64,000 nt of DNA, from assembly GCA_910589415.1 (NCBI GenBank), contig OU342632.1:54549341-54613340 (forward strand), in the 5' to 3' direction. This DNA is from Malachius bipustulatus. Taxonomy: Eukaryota > Arthropoda > Insecta > Coleoptera > Melyridae. Below, one piece after another: positions 10,962 to 22,427 of this stretch. Every line of letters starts with the position of its first letter. The first letter of the stretch is position 1. Under the pieces are notes generated by a model that was not told the origin of the DNA, did no database searches, and worked only from the letters and a program-made list of their open reading frames with translations. The translations under genes were made by a program, and so were the position numbers.

Positions 10962-12336
10962 GGATCCTGTGAGTCGGAAAAAACCCCGAAAAGTGCTCGG
11001 ATTTCAGAGTCTAACGAGACTAGACCTCCCCTCCGATTTCGAGGATGCTGAATACAATGGTGGTGGCTTGAACTCTTCTCGAGTTGACCGCACTCCCTAA
11101 AACGGCCAAAAACCACGCCTATGAAGGGTAAATCACGGAACTTCTTTCTCTTGGCGGCCAAACTTGTGTCACCCCCAGTTTCCGAGGCCGCTGAACGCGA
11201 TGCTGACGTTGAGGTCGGTTCTCGACGCCCGCCAACCCCTCTATGCGGCCAAGAACAATCCCCGGAAGGGGTGAAACGGGAACTCGCTGCGTGTAATCGA
11301 CGAAAATCCGTCCCCGCCCGTTTTCGAGGTCGTTGAACGCGATGCTGACGTCGAGGTCGGTCCTCGACGCTTGCCAACCCCTCTACGCGGCCAAAAACAA
11401 ACCCCGGAAGTGATGAAACGGGAATTCGCCGCGTGAAATCGACTAAAATCCGTCCCCGCCCGTTTTCGAGGATGCTGGACGCGATGCTGACGTCGAGGTC
11501 GGTCCTCGACGCCCGCCAACCCCTCTCCGTGGCCAAGAACAACCTCCGGAAGAAGTGAAAAATTAACAGGAGAATTTTTTATAAAAATAAAACAATAATG
11601 ATTAAGGATGTCAAATAAAGGTTTTTTTTATTAACAAATAAAATATAAAGAGGGGTGGGCATGGCGTGCTCAGATTTACATATGACCGAGTTACATTCAA
11701 AAGTGCGCGCGCTCGCGGCATCCCAGGGACACAAACAGGTGCGTTCGACGGGAGGGAGCGACTTTGGATCGATTAGTATCGCTACCAATCATTTTGCGTT
11801 CAACGACACTAAGCGCTCCATATCGCTACGTATCACATGGTAGCGGATAATTTTAACTTTGGCGAGTTCCCGTTTCACCCCTTCCTAAGGTTGTTCTTGG
11901 CCGCGTAGAGGGGTTAGCGGGCGACGAGGTCCGACCTTGACGTCAGCATCGCGTTCAGCGACCTCGAAAACGGGCGATGACGGATTTTCGTCGATTTCGC
12001 GCAGCGAGTTTCCGTTTCACCAATTCCGGGGGTTGTTCTTGGCCGCGTAGAGGGGTCGGCGGGCGTCGAGAACCGACCTCGACGTCAGCATCGCGTTCAG
12101 CGGCCTCGGAAACTGGGGGTGACACAAGTTTGGCCGCCAAGAGAAAGAAGTTCCGTGATTTACCCTTCATAGGGAAGGTTTTTGGCCGTTTTAGGGGGTG
12201 CGGTCAACTCGAGAAGAGTTTAAACCACCACCATCGTATTCAGCATCCTCGAAAACGGGGGGGGGGGGGGGGGAAAGTTAGTGTCGTTAGACTCTGAAAT
12301 CCGAGCACATTCGTCCGACTCGCAGAATCCACTAAT
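10957..12336. mobile_element. GC-rich foldback element with tandem-repeat arms
   Basis: The left terminus TTAATGGATCCTGTGAGTCG is matched by the inverse of the right end (TTAGTGGATTCTGCGAGTCG). The inverted arms (about 600 and 480 bp) contain 142-bp tandem units: starts at 11,198, 11,340 and 11,482 on the left, and inverted units ending at 11,951 and 12,093 on the right. The arms are CpG-rich, in contrast to the AT-rich surroundings. The central 300 bp is unique. A run of about 17 G lies near 12,259. The Arg-rich open frames are artefacts of composition, since 142 is not a multiple of 3. No transposase or clear target duplication is seen. Confidence 0.75.
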
Positions 12337-12441
12337 TTGTAAGGTGGTGCAATGAGAAACACGTCACGAAGTACAATGAAAACGCGTTGGTGGTGTATTT
12401 CGAGAAATCCGAAAGGTTTTGCTCTTACACGTTATGGTCAT
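12337..12441 (+). pseudogene. Crypton-like recombinase, fragment 2
   Basis: The open frame starts at 12,338 with FVRWCNEKHVTKYNENALV, then VYFEKSERFCSYTLWS. This matches the core-binding (SAM-like) domain of the same recombinase family. The piece lies between the foldback element and BEL-1. The last five bases, GTCAT, are BEL-1's target duplication. Confidence 0.65.
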
Positions 12442-12851
12442 TGTTCAGTCACGAGTTAAGTACGCAATTGCTTGCTTGGGGAGGCTTTCTGAACGATGCC
12501 ACTTGGTCGGACAATGTGTAATTGCGTCACAAACATTGACGTATCCATAGTGACGAAAATTGTTTAATGACAAACAATATATATTTTTTGACTCCTTCTT
12601 CCCAAAAACGTCGTGGTGTAGAGACATTCAATAGAAGGAAGCAAGCAAAATTGTGCCGTGCACGGTGTGTTATAAGTAAGAACAAGCAGAGCCTTCACCA
12701 ACCCCTCGTGCCCCGTGATCAGTGGTGTTTAAGGTGAGTCCTTTTCTTTAGTAGGCAATTATTGTATATCCAACCACCAGCCCCGAATTGAAGGGAAAAC
12801 TCGTGTGAATTATTTGGAATAATAATAATTATTGTGTGTGTGTACGATTCA
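12442..12851 (+). repeat. BEL-1 5' LTR
   Basis: 410 bp, TG...CA, nearly identical to 25,526-25,935. Three substitutions were seen by eye (near the TTTAATGAC, TATAAGTAAG and CTCGTGCCC stretches). Confidence 0.95.
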
Positions 12852-12854
12852 TTT

Positions 12855-12866
12855 TGGTCCTTCGAG
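12855..12866 (+). other. BEL-1 candidate primer-binding site
   Basis: TGGTCCTTCGAG begins 3 bases after the LTR. It is complementary to a tRNA 3' end of the type CTCGAAGGACCA, which is that of tRNA-Tyr in many animals. The tRNA identity is from memory of tRNA ends and is tentative. Confidence 0.5.
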
Positions 12867-13138
12867 TAGCCGCATTGGTGAATTATTTGTGTTAGGTTGG
12901 AATCAGTAACTGCGAGTTAAAATAATTGTTGTTATATGTGTTCTTATTTCCAGTTGTGTTAAGTGGAAAAGGTTTTGTTCTTGCTATCACTAGTATCAAA
13001 TAGAATATTACGTGTATTATTATTGTCAATCTTTATTTTCGTATCCATTTTGTTTGTAACTGTCAGTAATTAGGTTTGTTGTTTATTTCATTTGTGACAT
13101 TTTGATTTGAATTAATCTGTGGATTAATTTTTGATAAA

Positions 13139-14180
13139 ATGGAGATTGAACAATTAATAAATAAAAGACGTGTAGCGATAAAACGCATTCAAGAGTTAGC
13201 TAACGTGGTCGAAACTAACAAAGACAAAAATCCAAGTGAGTGGGAGGATGAATTTTTAGTTAGATTTGAAAATTTAATTGATCATGTAGATTTGTTTGAA
13301 AACTTACATTTGAAGATATTATCGCTAATCTCAGGTGAGGACAAAGAGACATTATTGGTGCAGCAGGATAAGATTATGACTGATTTTGACAACGTGAAAT
13401 TTAGAATACTGTTATTCAAAAATAAACATTTCAAAAATCATGCTCAAGCAGATAAGGTAGACACCATTTCTAACAGTGGTAGTGGAGCAGCAGGAAACGA
13501 TGCAGTTTCGAATAGTGGTAGAAGGAACGTGCGATTACCAAAAATAGAGATACCAAAATTCGACGGGAATTTAAAATTGTGGCCGTCATTTTTTGATTTG
13601 TTCAAAACATTGATTCACGAAAATGACGAATTATCGAGTATAGAAAAATTCCAATACTTAGTTTCATCATTGTCGAAAGAAGCTGCAGCGGTCATTAAAA
13701 GTTTGCCTCTATCTGCTGAGAACTATGTTATCGCTTTTGATTCTCTTGTATCTCGCTATCAGAACACTCGATTATTGTTAACGAATTATTGGCAATCGTT
13801 GCAAGGTGCGCCGAAAGCTTGTGGTGACTCCGGTACGCAACTCAGACATCTTTTGGCGACATTCAATGAGAATATAATGGCGTTGGAGCAGTACGATCAG
13901 GACCTGTGGGACTTTACTAAATTGAATCTGTTATTGCAAAAAATTGATTTCAACACGCGAAAACAATTTGAGCAAGAAGTGACCGATACATCGGTACCGT
14001 GTTATGCTGAATTTTATAGTTTCCTAGAAAGGCAGTGTAAAGCTTTAGAGACCTCACAATTTACAGTGAGTAAACCTAAAACTGCAGTGGTAAATCCATC
14101 TCCTGGATTTAAATCTTCGTTTGTGACAGAAACCACAGGCCCTGTGAATACTTGTTCATATTGCAAACAGAGTCATACTC
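13139..14180 (+). pseudogene. gag: BEL-1 Gag (interrupted)
   Basis: The frame starts with an ATG 287 bp after the 5' LTR. It encodes a BEL/Pao Gag: a helical N-terminal part, the conserved LPKIEIPKFDGNLKLWPSF block at about residues 134-153 (start of the DUF1759 region), and the beginning of a zinc knuckle, CSYCKQSHTL, at about residue 338. BEL-2 inserts inside this knuckle, and the frame resumes at 21,140. Gag packages the element RNA in cytoplasmic particles. Up to the insertion the frame has no stops. Confidence 0.9.
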
Positions 14181-14664
14181 TGTTAACGTTGGTTATAGTG
14201 GACTGTATTTGATTTATTTTGAAAAGTTGTAAAATTGTGTTAAATTATGCTGTATACCAAAAAACGAACGCACATTGAAGAGGCACTCACCTTTTGCCGT
14301 TGTTGGTCCCGTCGTTGAGAGCTCTCAAAGGTTGTTCTGTTGTTTTCGGGAAGCAAGATCACAAATATCACAAATGTTAGAGAAAATGTAATTTTAAACG
14401 ATTGTTTAGAATGGCTGAATGGGCCGTATCACCGTTTCTTGGTCGTCGCTTCTCTTCACTCGCCCGCGTATCTTCTTGTATTGCTTGACCACGGAGTGGG
14501 GCGGGTTTGTGCACACAGCAATATGCGTTTTTCCGCGAAAAATAATTAAATTTAAAATAAAAGATATCAACCTAGCAACCAGTCATACGAAGTGCCAATA
14601 AAATTAAAAACAAATAAAACTAATTGAAAAGGAGTTGGAGTGGCACGTGATCCAGTCCCAAACA
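14181..14664 (-). repeat. BEL-2 3' LTR
   Basis: 484 bp. Apart from a 7-nt deletion at its left (outer) end, I found no difference from 20,649-21,139. The polypurine tract lies directly beside it at 14,665-14,680 (minus strand TTTTTGGTGGGTGGAA) and is close to that of BEL-1. Confidence 0.93.
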
Positions 14665-14787
14665 TTCCACCCACCAAAAACGCCTTGGTTTTTCCCAACT
14701 ATACACATATGCACGTGAGATGCATGAAAAATTAACAAAAAAAAATTCAAAAATTACCTAAAATTATAATTACAAAAAAAAAAGAAA

Positions 14788-17700
14788 TTATTGTCCCGGC
14801 AGTGGACAAATTTTTACCACAGGACGTTGTAAAATCCCTTTTTGGGTTTTTAACGAGACGACGCGCACTACCCCGTCTTCTCCTGGATGCAGCTTGACCA
14901 CACGTCCGAGAGCCCACTCGAGTGGAGGCTTTAGCTCATCTTTGATGAGGACAAGCATATCAAGTTTGATATTGGGATAGGGCGTGGTCCACTTGAAACG
15001 CTGTTGCAGGGTGTGCAAGTATTCTTGACTCCAACGCTTCCAAAAACTGGCGTGCATTCGCTGCAAAAGCTGCCAGCGGCTTAGCCTATTTAGGGTTAAA
15101 TGTTCAAGATTAGGTTCTGGGAAACTGGTAAGTGGTTCTAGGGTAAGGAAATGTCCTGGTGTTAAAGGACTTAGATCGTTCGGATCTTCACTGATGGAAG
15201 AAAGAGGACGTGAGTTTAAAAGAGGCTCAATTTGCGTAAGCAAAGTATAAAATTCTTCATAGGTCATGAGTTGTTGACCGACGACGCGATAAAGATGGGT
15301 CTTGACAGACTTCACTCCAGCTTCGCTCAAACCATTGAAATGTGGCGCCCCTGACGGGTTAAAGTGCCAATTGATTCCAAGATCAACAGCTGCAGCATTA
15401 GAAAAAATTTGAAGTTGGTTGTAAGCGCCTTTGAAGTTAGTGCCTTGATCAGAATAAATATCAGAAACTCTGCCTCGACGAGAGATGAACCGGCGAAAAC
15501 TCGCGAGAAATGCGTCGGAGGTCAGATCCGATGATAATTCTAGATGGAGGGCTTTCGTAGCACAGCATACGAAAAGACAAATATAGGATTTCGACGTCTT
15601 CACACCTCGATGTTTTCCCATTGTGATTGTGAATGGCCCAGCATAATCTAGGGACACTTGCGAAAATGCCTTGACTTGATTGATTCTGAATCTAGGTAAA
15701 TCAGCCATAACGGGGAAATACGATTGAGGTCGACATTTAAAACACTTATGGCATTTAGAAAGACAACTGTAAATCGAGCTACGTGGGGAAATTATCCAAA
15801 AGTTTTGCAAGATCAAGTTGTGTAGAGATTTAAGACCAGGATGAAAGTTTTCCTTGTGGACTTGTTCTATGATAAGAAACGTGAATTTATGCTTTTTTGG
15901 TAATAAAACGGGATGTTTAGCATCCAATGAAAGGGATGAGTGTCTTAACCTTCCACCCACCCTGAGAATACCTGCTTCGTCAATGAAAGGTGCTAATTTT
16001 CTGAAAGGTTTAGGAAGCGAACTCTTTTTCTGACAGGAATCCACAATATCTGAGAAGCACTCTGCTTGTACCTGCCTTATAATTAGCTGTAAAGCTCGAT
16101 GATTTTCGGCGTAGGTCGGAGCAGGAGTATCGGGCTTCTTCTGTCTGCGGAGGCGCGGGCAAAGACGTAAGACATAAGCTAGAATTCGCTGAATTTTCCG
16201 TAGGGATGAGAATTTGGCGAGTAAATTCGGAATAACTCCTGAAGAGATTTCCACTGCAGCGTGCAAAGCTAAAGTTTTTTCTTCTTGCGAAGCTTCAGGG
16301 AATTTTTCCAATAGAATCGATGGCTGCTCAGGCCAGTCTGTAGGTTGCTTATAAAGGAAATCTGGACCTTGCCACCAGAGTTTGTGTTCTATCAAAGGTC
16401 TAGGACTGAGACCTCTCGAAACACAGTCAGCAGGGTTGTCTTTTGTGGGAACATACTTCCATGACAATGGAGAAACTATTTCCTGAATATGAGCGACTCG
16501 GTTAGCTATGAACGTTTTCCAGCGGTGTGGAGAGGCTGAGAACCAAGCTAAAGTTACTTGTGAGTCGGACCACGCATAGACAGTACCGAATGTAAATTTT
16601 TGAGAATAGGCTTTTTTGACAAAAGTAATTAAGTCCGACAGAAGATAGGCAGCACAAAGTTCTAGTCGAGGTAAGGATATAACCTTAAGAGGAGCGACTC
16701 GAGATTTTCCCGTGATCAGGATCAATTTGATTTGTCCGCTAGACGTAATCACACGGAAGTAGATCACGGCCCCATAACCCTTGGTACTGGCGTCACAGAA
16801 CCCGTGAATCTCTAAACGCGAGATCAACTCTGAAACTATCAGCCTTGGTAGTTGAACTTTGGCTACTTCTGGAAGTTCCAGTCTGAAACGATTCCATTCC
16901 TGTACAATAATATCTGGAGGTGGGTCATCCCAACCAGTCTTTGAACGCCAAAGCTGTTGTAACATGTGCTTTTCAAGAAAAATCATGGGAGCTAAGAAGC
17001 CTAAGGGATCGAAGATCCGTGCTATTTGAGATAGCACTCTACGTTTCGTGCAGTCCGATTCAATGGGAGTGACAGAATACGAGAAAGTATCCGAGTTCGG
17101 ATTCCATTGAAGTCCAAGAACTTTAATAAAACTAGGGAGTTCTGTGTCAAAACTTAGAGGCATTTGAGAGTATTCGGAAGGGACTGCGGAGAGAATCGCG
17201 GGATGATTGCTCGCCCATTTCCGTAACTCGAAACCGCCTTTTTTCAAGAGAGCGATTAATTCTGACTGAAGATGAAGTGCTGCCCCTACAGAATCTGCCC
17301 CGGTTACACAATCATCCATATAGACTGAATTTTGTAAAACCTCTGAAGCTAAAGGGTGATTATCCTGTTCGACAACTGCTAGTTCTTTGAGAGTTCTGAG
17401 GGCAAGATAAGGAGCGGAAGAGACTCCGAAAGTCACAGTCTTAAGTTCATATTCTTTAACTTCCTCCGTGGTAGAGAAACGCCAAAGAAATCTCTGATAT
17501 TTACGGTGTTCAGGCTTAATTAGTATTTGACAGTACATTTGTCTTATGTCGCATATAAATACAATAGGAAAAGTTCGGAATTGTAATAGAATGGTAGGCA
17601 AATCATGTTGAAGTTTGGGCCCTGAAAAGAGCGTATCGTTGAGGCTTAGGCCCTTCGATCCCCTTGCACCGGCGTTAAAAACGACTCGAATTTTGGTGGA

Positions 17701-20073
17701 GACGCTGTCAGGCTTTAAGACACAGTGGTGAGGGAGATAAAAGGCCGATGAAGCTCTATACTCGGAACGTGGAATTTCGGAAATGTAATTCTTTTGCAAA
17801 TATTCTTTAAAGAAATCTGAATAAGCGACGTGCAGATCAGGATTTTTGTAAAGACGAGCTTCAAGGGATAGTAATCGCCGTAGGGCTTGGTTGTACGAAT
17901 CTCCGAAATCAGGTTCATTTTGCCTGAAAGGAAGTGGAACCACAAATCTTCCAGAGATATCCCGAGAGACTGAGTCTTTGTATAATGTTTCACACTTAAT
18001 ATCATCTTGAGATAAGATCGCATTCGTTGTAGGCGGGTGTTCAATTTCCCAAAATTTTTGAAGAGTAATATCTATTTGAGGCTCCAGTACAGTGGCACAA
18101 CTAAGAAGCGAGGTAGTTTGCGATGAGCATTCCGTGCGGCCCTGAAGAATCCAACCGAAAACGGTTTCTATGGCGGCCGGTTCCCCAAATTTACCAAAAA
18201 TGCGTCCTGAACCCAGCATGAAAGGAACTAGTTCCGCACTGAGCAAAATATCTACTGGACCAGAAGTCTGATATTTGTCATCAGCTAAGGGTAAGTTTTC
18301 AATGTGAGACCAATTTTGTGAATTAAGGTAGACTCTTGGCTGATCTGAACAAATTCTAGGCAAAATGATTGCTTCAAAGGTAAAAGTAGGATCTGTTTCA
18401 CCCCGCGGTTTAATGAAACATTGAGTACTGCCACGGTTAGAAGTAGAGATCAAATTATTTATCCCTTCAATCGGTATTGAAGAATGTCGACGAGGCAAAC
18501 CTAAACGATTCACGCAGCGTTCGGAAATGAAATTCGCCATGCTGGCGGTGTCGAAAAGAACACGTACTTTTTGGAACCTTCCCCATACATCCCGAATTTC
18601 AACTTCTGCTGTTGATAGCAGAACCGTCGAATGTTTCCTGAAAGTAGGGCTAAAAGAAGTAGAAAGAAGAGATGAGGCTGGATCATCATTTGAATTAGGT
18701 AGAGGATTTGGTAGAGGCGTGCTGCTTGCCGTATTTAATTGTAGTGCCGTATTTGTCTGAAGGGAATTGGAAGCGTGTGGAGCGAACTCCCTTTTATTTA
18801 AATTCAAATGTAATAAAGTGTGATGCGAATATTGACAAATTCTACATGTTGTAGAAGATGGACACTGGCGAACTGAATGTGACGAACGCAAACAATTGAC
18901 ACATAAAGAGTGCTGTCTTACAAAAGCTAGTCTGTCTTGTGGAGTTTTTGCTAAAAAGATTTGACATCTATGAAGTGCATGTGAAGACGGACAAAGTAAA
19001 CATTTTGAATTATAATTCTGATGACGGTTATTTGACGTTGAGGGTTGTTGATTGTCAACCGAATTTAGAAATGCTGAAGGCATGGATCGTTGCTTATTAT
19101 TCGAAAACGTCCGGTTTTCTAAGTTTTCTGAAAAACCAGAACGCTTAATTTTGTTGATTGGTGAGCTCGGCATCATGCACTGGACAGATTCTAAGGCCTT
19201 GCATTTGTTGCTCAAAAATGTGGTAAGTATTTTATACGTAGGCATCTCTGTGGTGCTATTTTCAATCTCAAACTCGGTGCGAGTTTTGTGATCTAACTTC
19301 TGCAATAACATATTAAAAACTAAAAAATCCCACGACTCTGTATTGAACTTCAAGACTTTTAGAGCGGCCAGATTTTCTGAAAATATGTCCAATAAATGAC
19401 GAAGATCTTTCGATGAAGATCTTTGAAGAGGTGGAGCAGTGTATATCTCGTTAAAATAAGTAGTGGCTAAAAAACGCTTGTTTTGATATCTAGTCACTAG
19501 TGCGTCATATGCAATTTTATAATTATCTTCCGTCATAGGAATGGCTTTTATCAAATTAAAAGGATCGTCTTTTAAGGACGTCATAAGGTAATGAAATTTT
19601 TGTACATTTGCTAGGCTTTTGTTTTCATGAATAAGGCTGTTGTACAAGTCGAAAAATGCTGGCTATAGTTTTATGTTACCGTCGAATGTTGGTATGTTAA
19701 TTTTAGGAAGTTTAACTCCAGAAATGGACGACCTATTAGGATCATTCACAGTTCCCGTCGATACTACTGTATCCAATGACATTTCATATTTTTTAGATTT
19801 TATAGCGTAAAGATATTTATCGGCAGCGGCCCTAGCTTTGTCTTGATTTGTAAATTCAAGGTCATTTTCGACTAAAGAAATAATTTCGTTATGAAGGGTT
19901 TGAAATTCATCATAAATTACGTCGACAAAACCAGCTCTAGCTAAAAAATTATGTTTGTAAAATTCATCAGCTGTTTGATTTACACTGTATTCGTAAATTT
20001 CTTTTAATCTGGTTAATGGTATCTTGCGTTTAAGCGCAAGCTTGGCAATTGTCTCCTCATTAGGATTAGGCAT
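14788..20073 (-). pseudogene. gag-pol: BEL-2 Gag-Pol polyprotein with a single premature stop
   Basis: One frame of 1761 codons runs from ATG at 20,073 to the stop at 14,788. It is interrupted only by a TAG at 19,663-19,665, which replaces the conserved Trp of the KLWPxFFD motif in Gag. Domains in order: Gag (DUF1759-type), CCHC-type knuckles (CLLCPSSHALHRC, CVNCLRSSHSVRQCP), aspartic protease (VLFDTASMANFIS), reverse transcriptase with the box SVYMDDCVTG (about 17,320), RNase H (FCDASTKGYGAVI), integrase zinc finger (HPGLKSLHNL...CHKCFKC), and DDE integrase core (SLDYAGPF, YSDQGTNFKG, LSEAGVKS). A C-terminal DUF5641-type tail follows. The remainder is open. Readthrough or a sibling copy would be needed for function. 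Confidence 0.92.
19663..19665 (-). other. Premature TAG in BEL-2 gag
   Basis: In the sense strand the codon is TAG where BEL-1 has TGG (Trp) at the equivalent KLWP position. The frames on both sides are identical, so a single G-to-A change explains it. Confidence 0.9.
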
Positions 20074-20629
20074 ATTCGTACCTGCTAAATGATTTTTGAG
20101 AGAGATAAAAATTAAAGGAATAAAATGTTATAATAACTGTAATAAATAAATTAATTAGGTACCTATTATAACTTGCTTATCGTTTCGTATAGCTACCTGT
20201 TCAAGGCTTTAAAAATGATAAAGATTCGAGAAATAAACACTGTAAAGTAGTAGGTATACCTAAATGTACCTAAACAAGATTATTATTATTTTAGAAATAT
20301 TATTTATTTAATAAACTGTGATAATTGAATGCGCTAGCAGACGAGCGGTCAAGCAGTTGATTTTGAATAATTTAAGATTTTACACTATCCTGGTTGGTGC
20401 TCCCCCCCACGGGCATACGTCTTATGTTGGGTGGTGGTAGGAGATTATTGCGCACTGGATCGTTCTCCACTACAAGACTGACTGATAAGTCGAAGACGGA
20501 CTAATTGATAATAACTCAATAAAATAAAATAAAATAAAATTGAAGACTAAAGTAAAGATGGCACAAATCTTTTGAATTTTCTTTAATTTGTAAAAATTGA
20601 TTTAATATGAAAATGCTAGTGCCAATCCC

Positions 20630-20643
20630 GGGTCGATGGACCA
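20630..20643 (-). other. BEL-2 candidate primer-binding site
   Basis: On the minus strand TGGTCCATCGACCC starts 5 bases inside the 5' LTR edge. This is the expected place and form (TGG start) for a tRNA primer site. The tRNA is not identified. Confidence 0.5.
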
Positions 20644-20648
20644 AAAAA

Positions 20649-21139
20649 TGTTGTCTACAAACGTTGGTTATAGTGGACTGTATTTGATTTATTTTGAAAA
20701 GTTGTAAAATTGTGTTAAATTATGCTGTATACCAAAAAACGAACGCACATTGAAGAGGCACTCACCTTTTGCCGTTGTTGGTCCCGTCGTTGAGAGCTCT
20801 CAAAGGTTGTTCTGTTGTTTTCGGGAAGCAAGATCACAAATATCACAAATGTTAGAGAAAATGTAATTTTAAACGATTGTTTAGAATGGCTGAATGGGCC
20901 GTATCACCGTTTCTTGGTCGTCGCTTCTCTTCACTCGCCCGCGTATCTTCTTGTATTGCTTGACCACGGAGTGGGGCGGGTTTGTGCACACAGCAATATG
21001 CGTTTTTCCGCGAAAAATAATTAAATTTAAAATAAAAGATATCAACCTAGCAACCAGTCATACGAAGTGCCAATAAAATTAAAAACAAATAAAACTAATT
21101 GAAAAGGAGTTGGAGTGGCACGTGATCCAGTCCCAAACA
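20649..21139 (-). repeat. BEL-2 5' LTR
   Basis: 491 bp, minus-strand TG...CA. It carries the terminal 7 nt that are missing from the other LTR copy. Confidence 0.93.
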
Positions 21140-22427
21140 AAATAGATGTGCCAAGTTTTTGGAGATGTCGCCGACAGGTCGTCATGAGTATGTGAAGAGT
21201 CATAACATTTGTTTTAATTGTGTTAGTGGCAACCATAGAATAATAAATTGTCCGTCCAAATCATCGTGTCGTGTGTGTAATAAAAGACATCACACGTTAC
21301 TTCATTTTCCTAAAGCGGAAATGTGTGCAAGTGTAGGTGTATCGAAGTCTGTCGAAAGTAGTATCAAAAAGTCTAGTGGATTTGGGGAAGGTGAAAATGT
21401 TGAGCAAGTGCATGTCATGACGAATAAGATTTTTTCGTCGTCTGCGGTATTGTTGTCGACTGCAGTAGTCCATATCAGGGATGCTAGAAATAATTATATT
21501 AGGTGCCGTGCTCTTCTAGACTCCGCCTCCGAGGCGAGTTTCATTTCGAATAAGTGTGCGCAGAAACTAGGATTACACGTGGTACCATCTTCGGTTCCCA
21601 TCCAAGGTTTAAACCAGTCACTCACTTCTCCAAATCTTGGGGCCGTCAGGTATTATGTACGACCGTATCAGAAACCTAACCCTACATTCGAAGTGTCTTC
21701 TTATGTTGTCCCAAAAATATGTTCGTTCTTACCAGCAACCGAGGTGATTGGTGAAAAATGGAGGCATATTCAAGGCTTGCCACTAGCTGATGCTGAATTT
21801 GGTTCTCCTCAGGAAATTGACATTTTACTCGGTGCCGATGTTTATTCCTTCATTCTAAGACCAGGTTTAAAGAAAGGCGAACATAATGAGCCAGTGGCTA
21901 TCAACACAGTGTTTGGTTGGGTGCTCATGGGTTCGGCAGACATGAAATGTCCAGATCCGATTCAAACTTTCTGTACAGTGGTGGATCAGGAATTCGCTAT
22001 CAATGTGAAAAAGTTTTGGGAGGTTGAGGAAGTACCTCAAAGTGTTGAGCTTCTATCATCTGATGATCTAAGGTGTGAAACTTTGTTTGGTGAATCTTAT
22101 CGTCGATCGGAGACAGGAAGATACATTGTAGAATTACCATTCAAAATAAATACCAAAGAACTAGGTGATTCCTACACAAGTGCTTTGAAACGTCAACTGT
22201 CTCTCGAATCTCGAATTTCTAAGAATTCTGAGCTGGAGAATGATTATAAAGATTTTATGCAGGATTATCTAGATTCAGGTCATATGAATTTAGTTACATC
22301 TGAGAGTGTTTCTTCTCCAGGGACTTCGTATTATATTCCACATTTTGCTGTGTTTCGTTCTGACAGTGTTTCAACGAAAATTCGAGTGGTGTTTGACGCC
22401 TCTGCAAAGTGGTGTGTCATTAAATGA
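21140..22427 (+). pseudogene. pol: BEL-1 Gag zinc knuckles and protease
   Basis: The frame continues from Gag after BEL-2. It shows the rest of the zinc-knuckle region (RCAKFLEMSPTGRHEYVKS, then CFNCVSGNHRIINCP and CRVCNKRHHTLLH) and a DUF1758-type aspartic protease (ALLDSASEASFISNKCAQKL at about 21,514). The start of the reverse-transcriptase region follows. A frameshift near 22,400, where a few bases appear lost after the DASAK codons, ends the frame; the sequence goes on in the frame that opens at 22,306. The protease would cut the polyprotein in the particle. Confidence 0.9.

Larger units (their letters stand above)
14181..21139 (-). mobile_element. BEL/Pao LTR retrotransposon BEL-2, inserted in BEL-1
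   Basis: A minus-strand element with LTRs at 14,181-14,664 and 20,649-21,139. The LTRs look identical apart from a 7-nt gap at the left terminus. Read on the minus strand they start TGTTTGGG and end in CA. The primer site (20,630-20,643) and the polypurine tract are in the expected places. The gag-pol frame fills 14,788-20,073 with one stop codon. No 5-bp target duplication is evident. The left LTR is short at that same junction, so a small deletion there is likely. The near-identity of the LTRs points to a recent insertion. Confidence 0.93.

Noticed and set aside
10946..12297. Long Arg/Ser-rich open frames in the GC-rich region
   Set aside because: They follow from CpG-rich composition of an inverted tandem array, and the unit length of 142 is not a multiple of 3.
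14340..14601. Two short + strand open frames repeated at 20,815-21,076
   Set aside because: They lie in the BEL-2 LTRs on the antisense strand and are identical because the LTRs are.
22064..22092. CTGATGA followed by GAAAC, resembling a hammerhead core
   Set aside because: The bases between do not form stem II and the sequence lies inside conserved BEL protease/RT codons.
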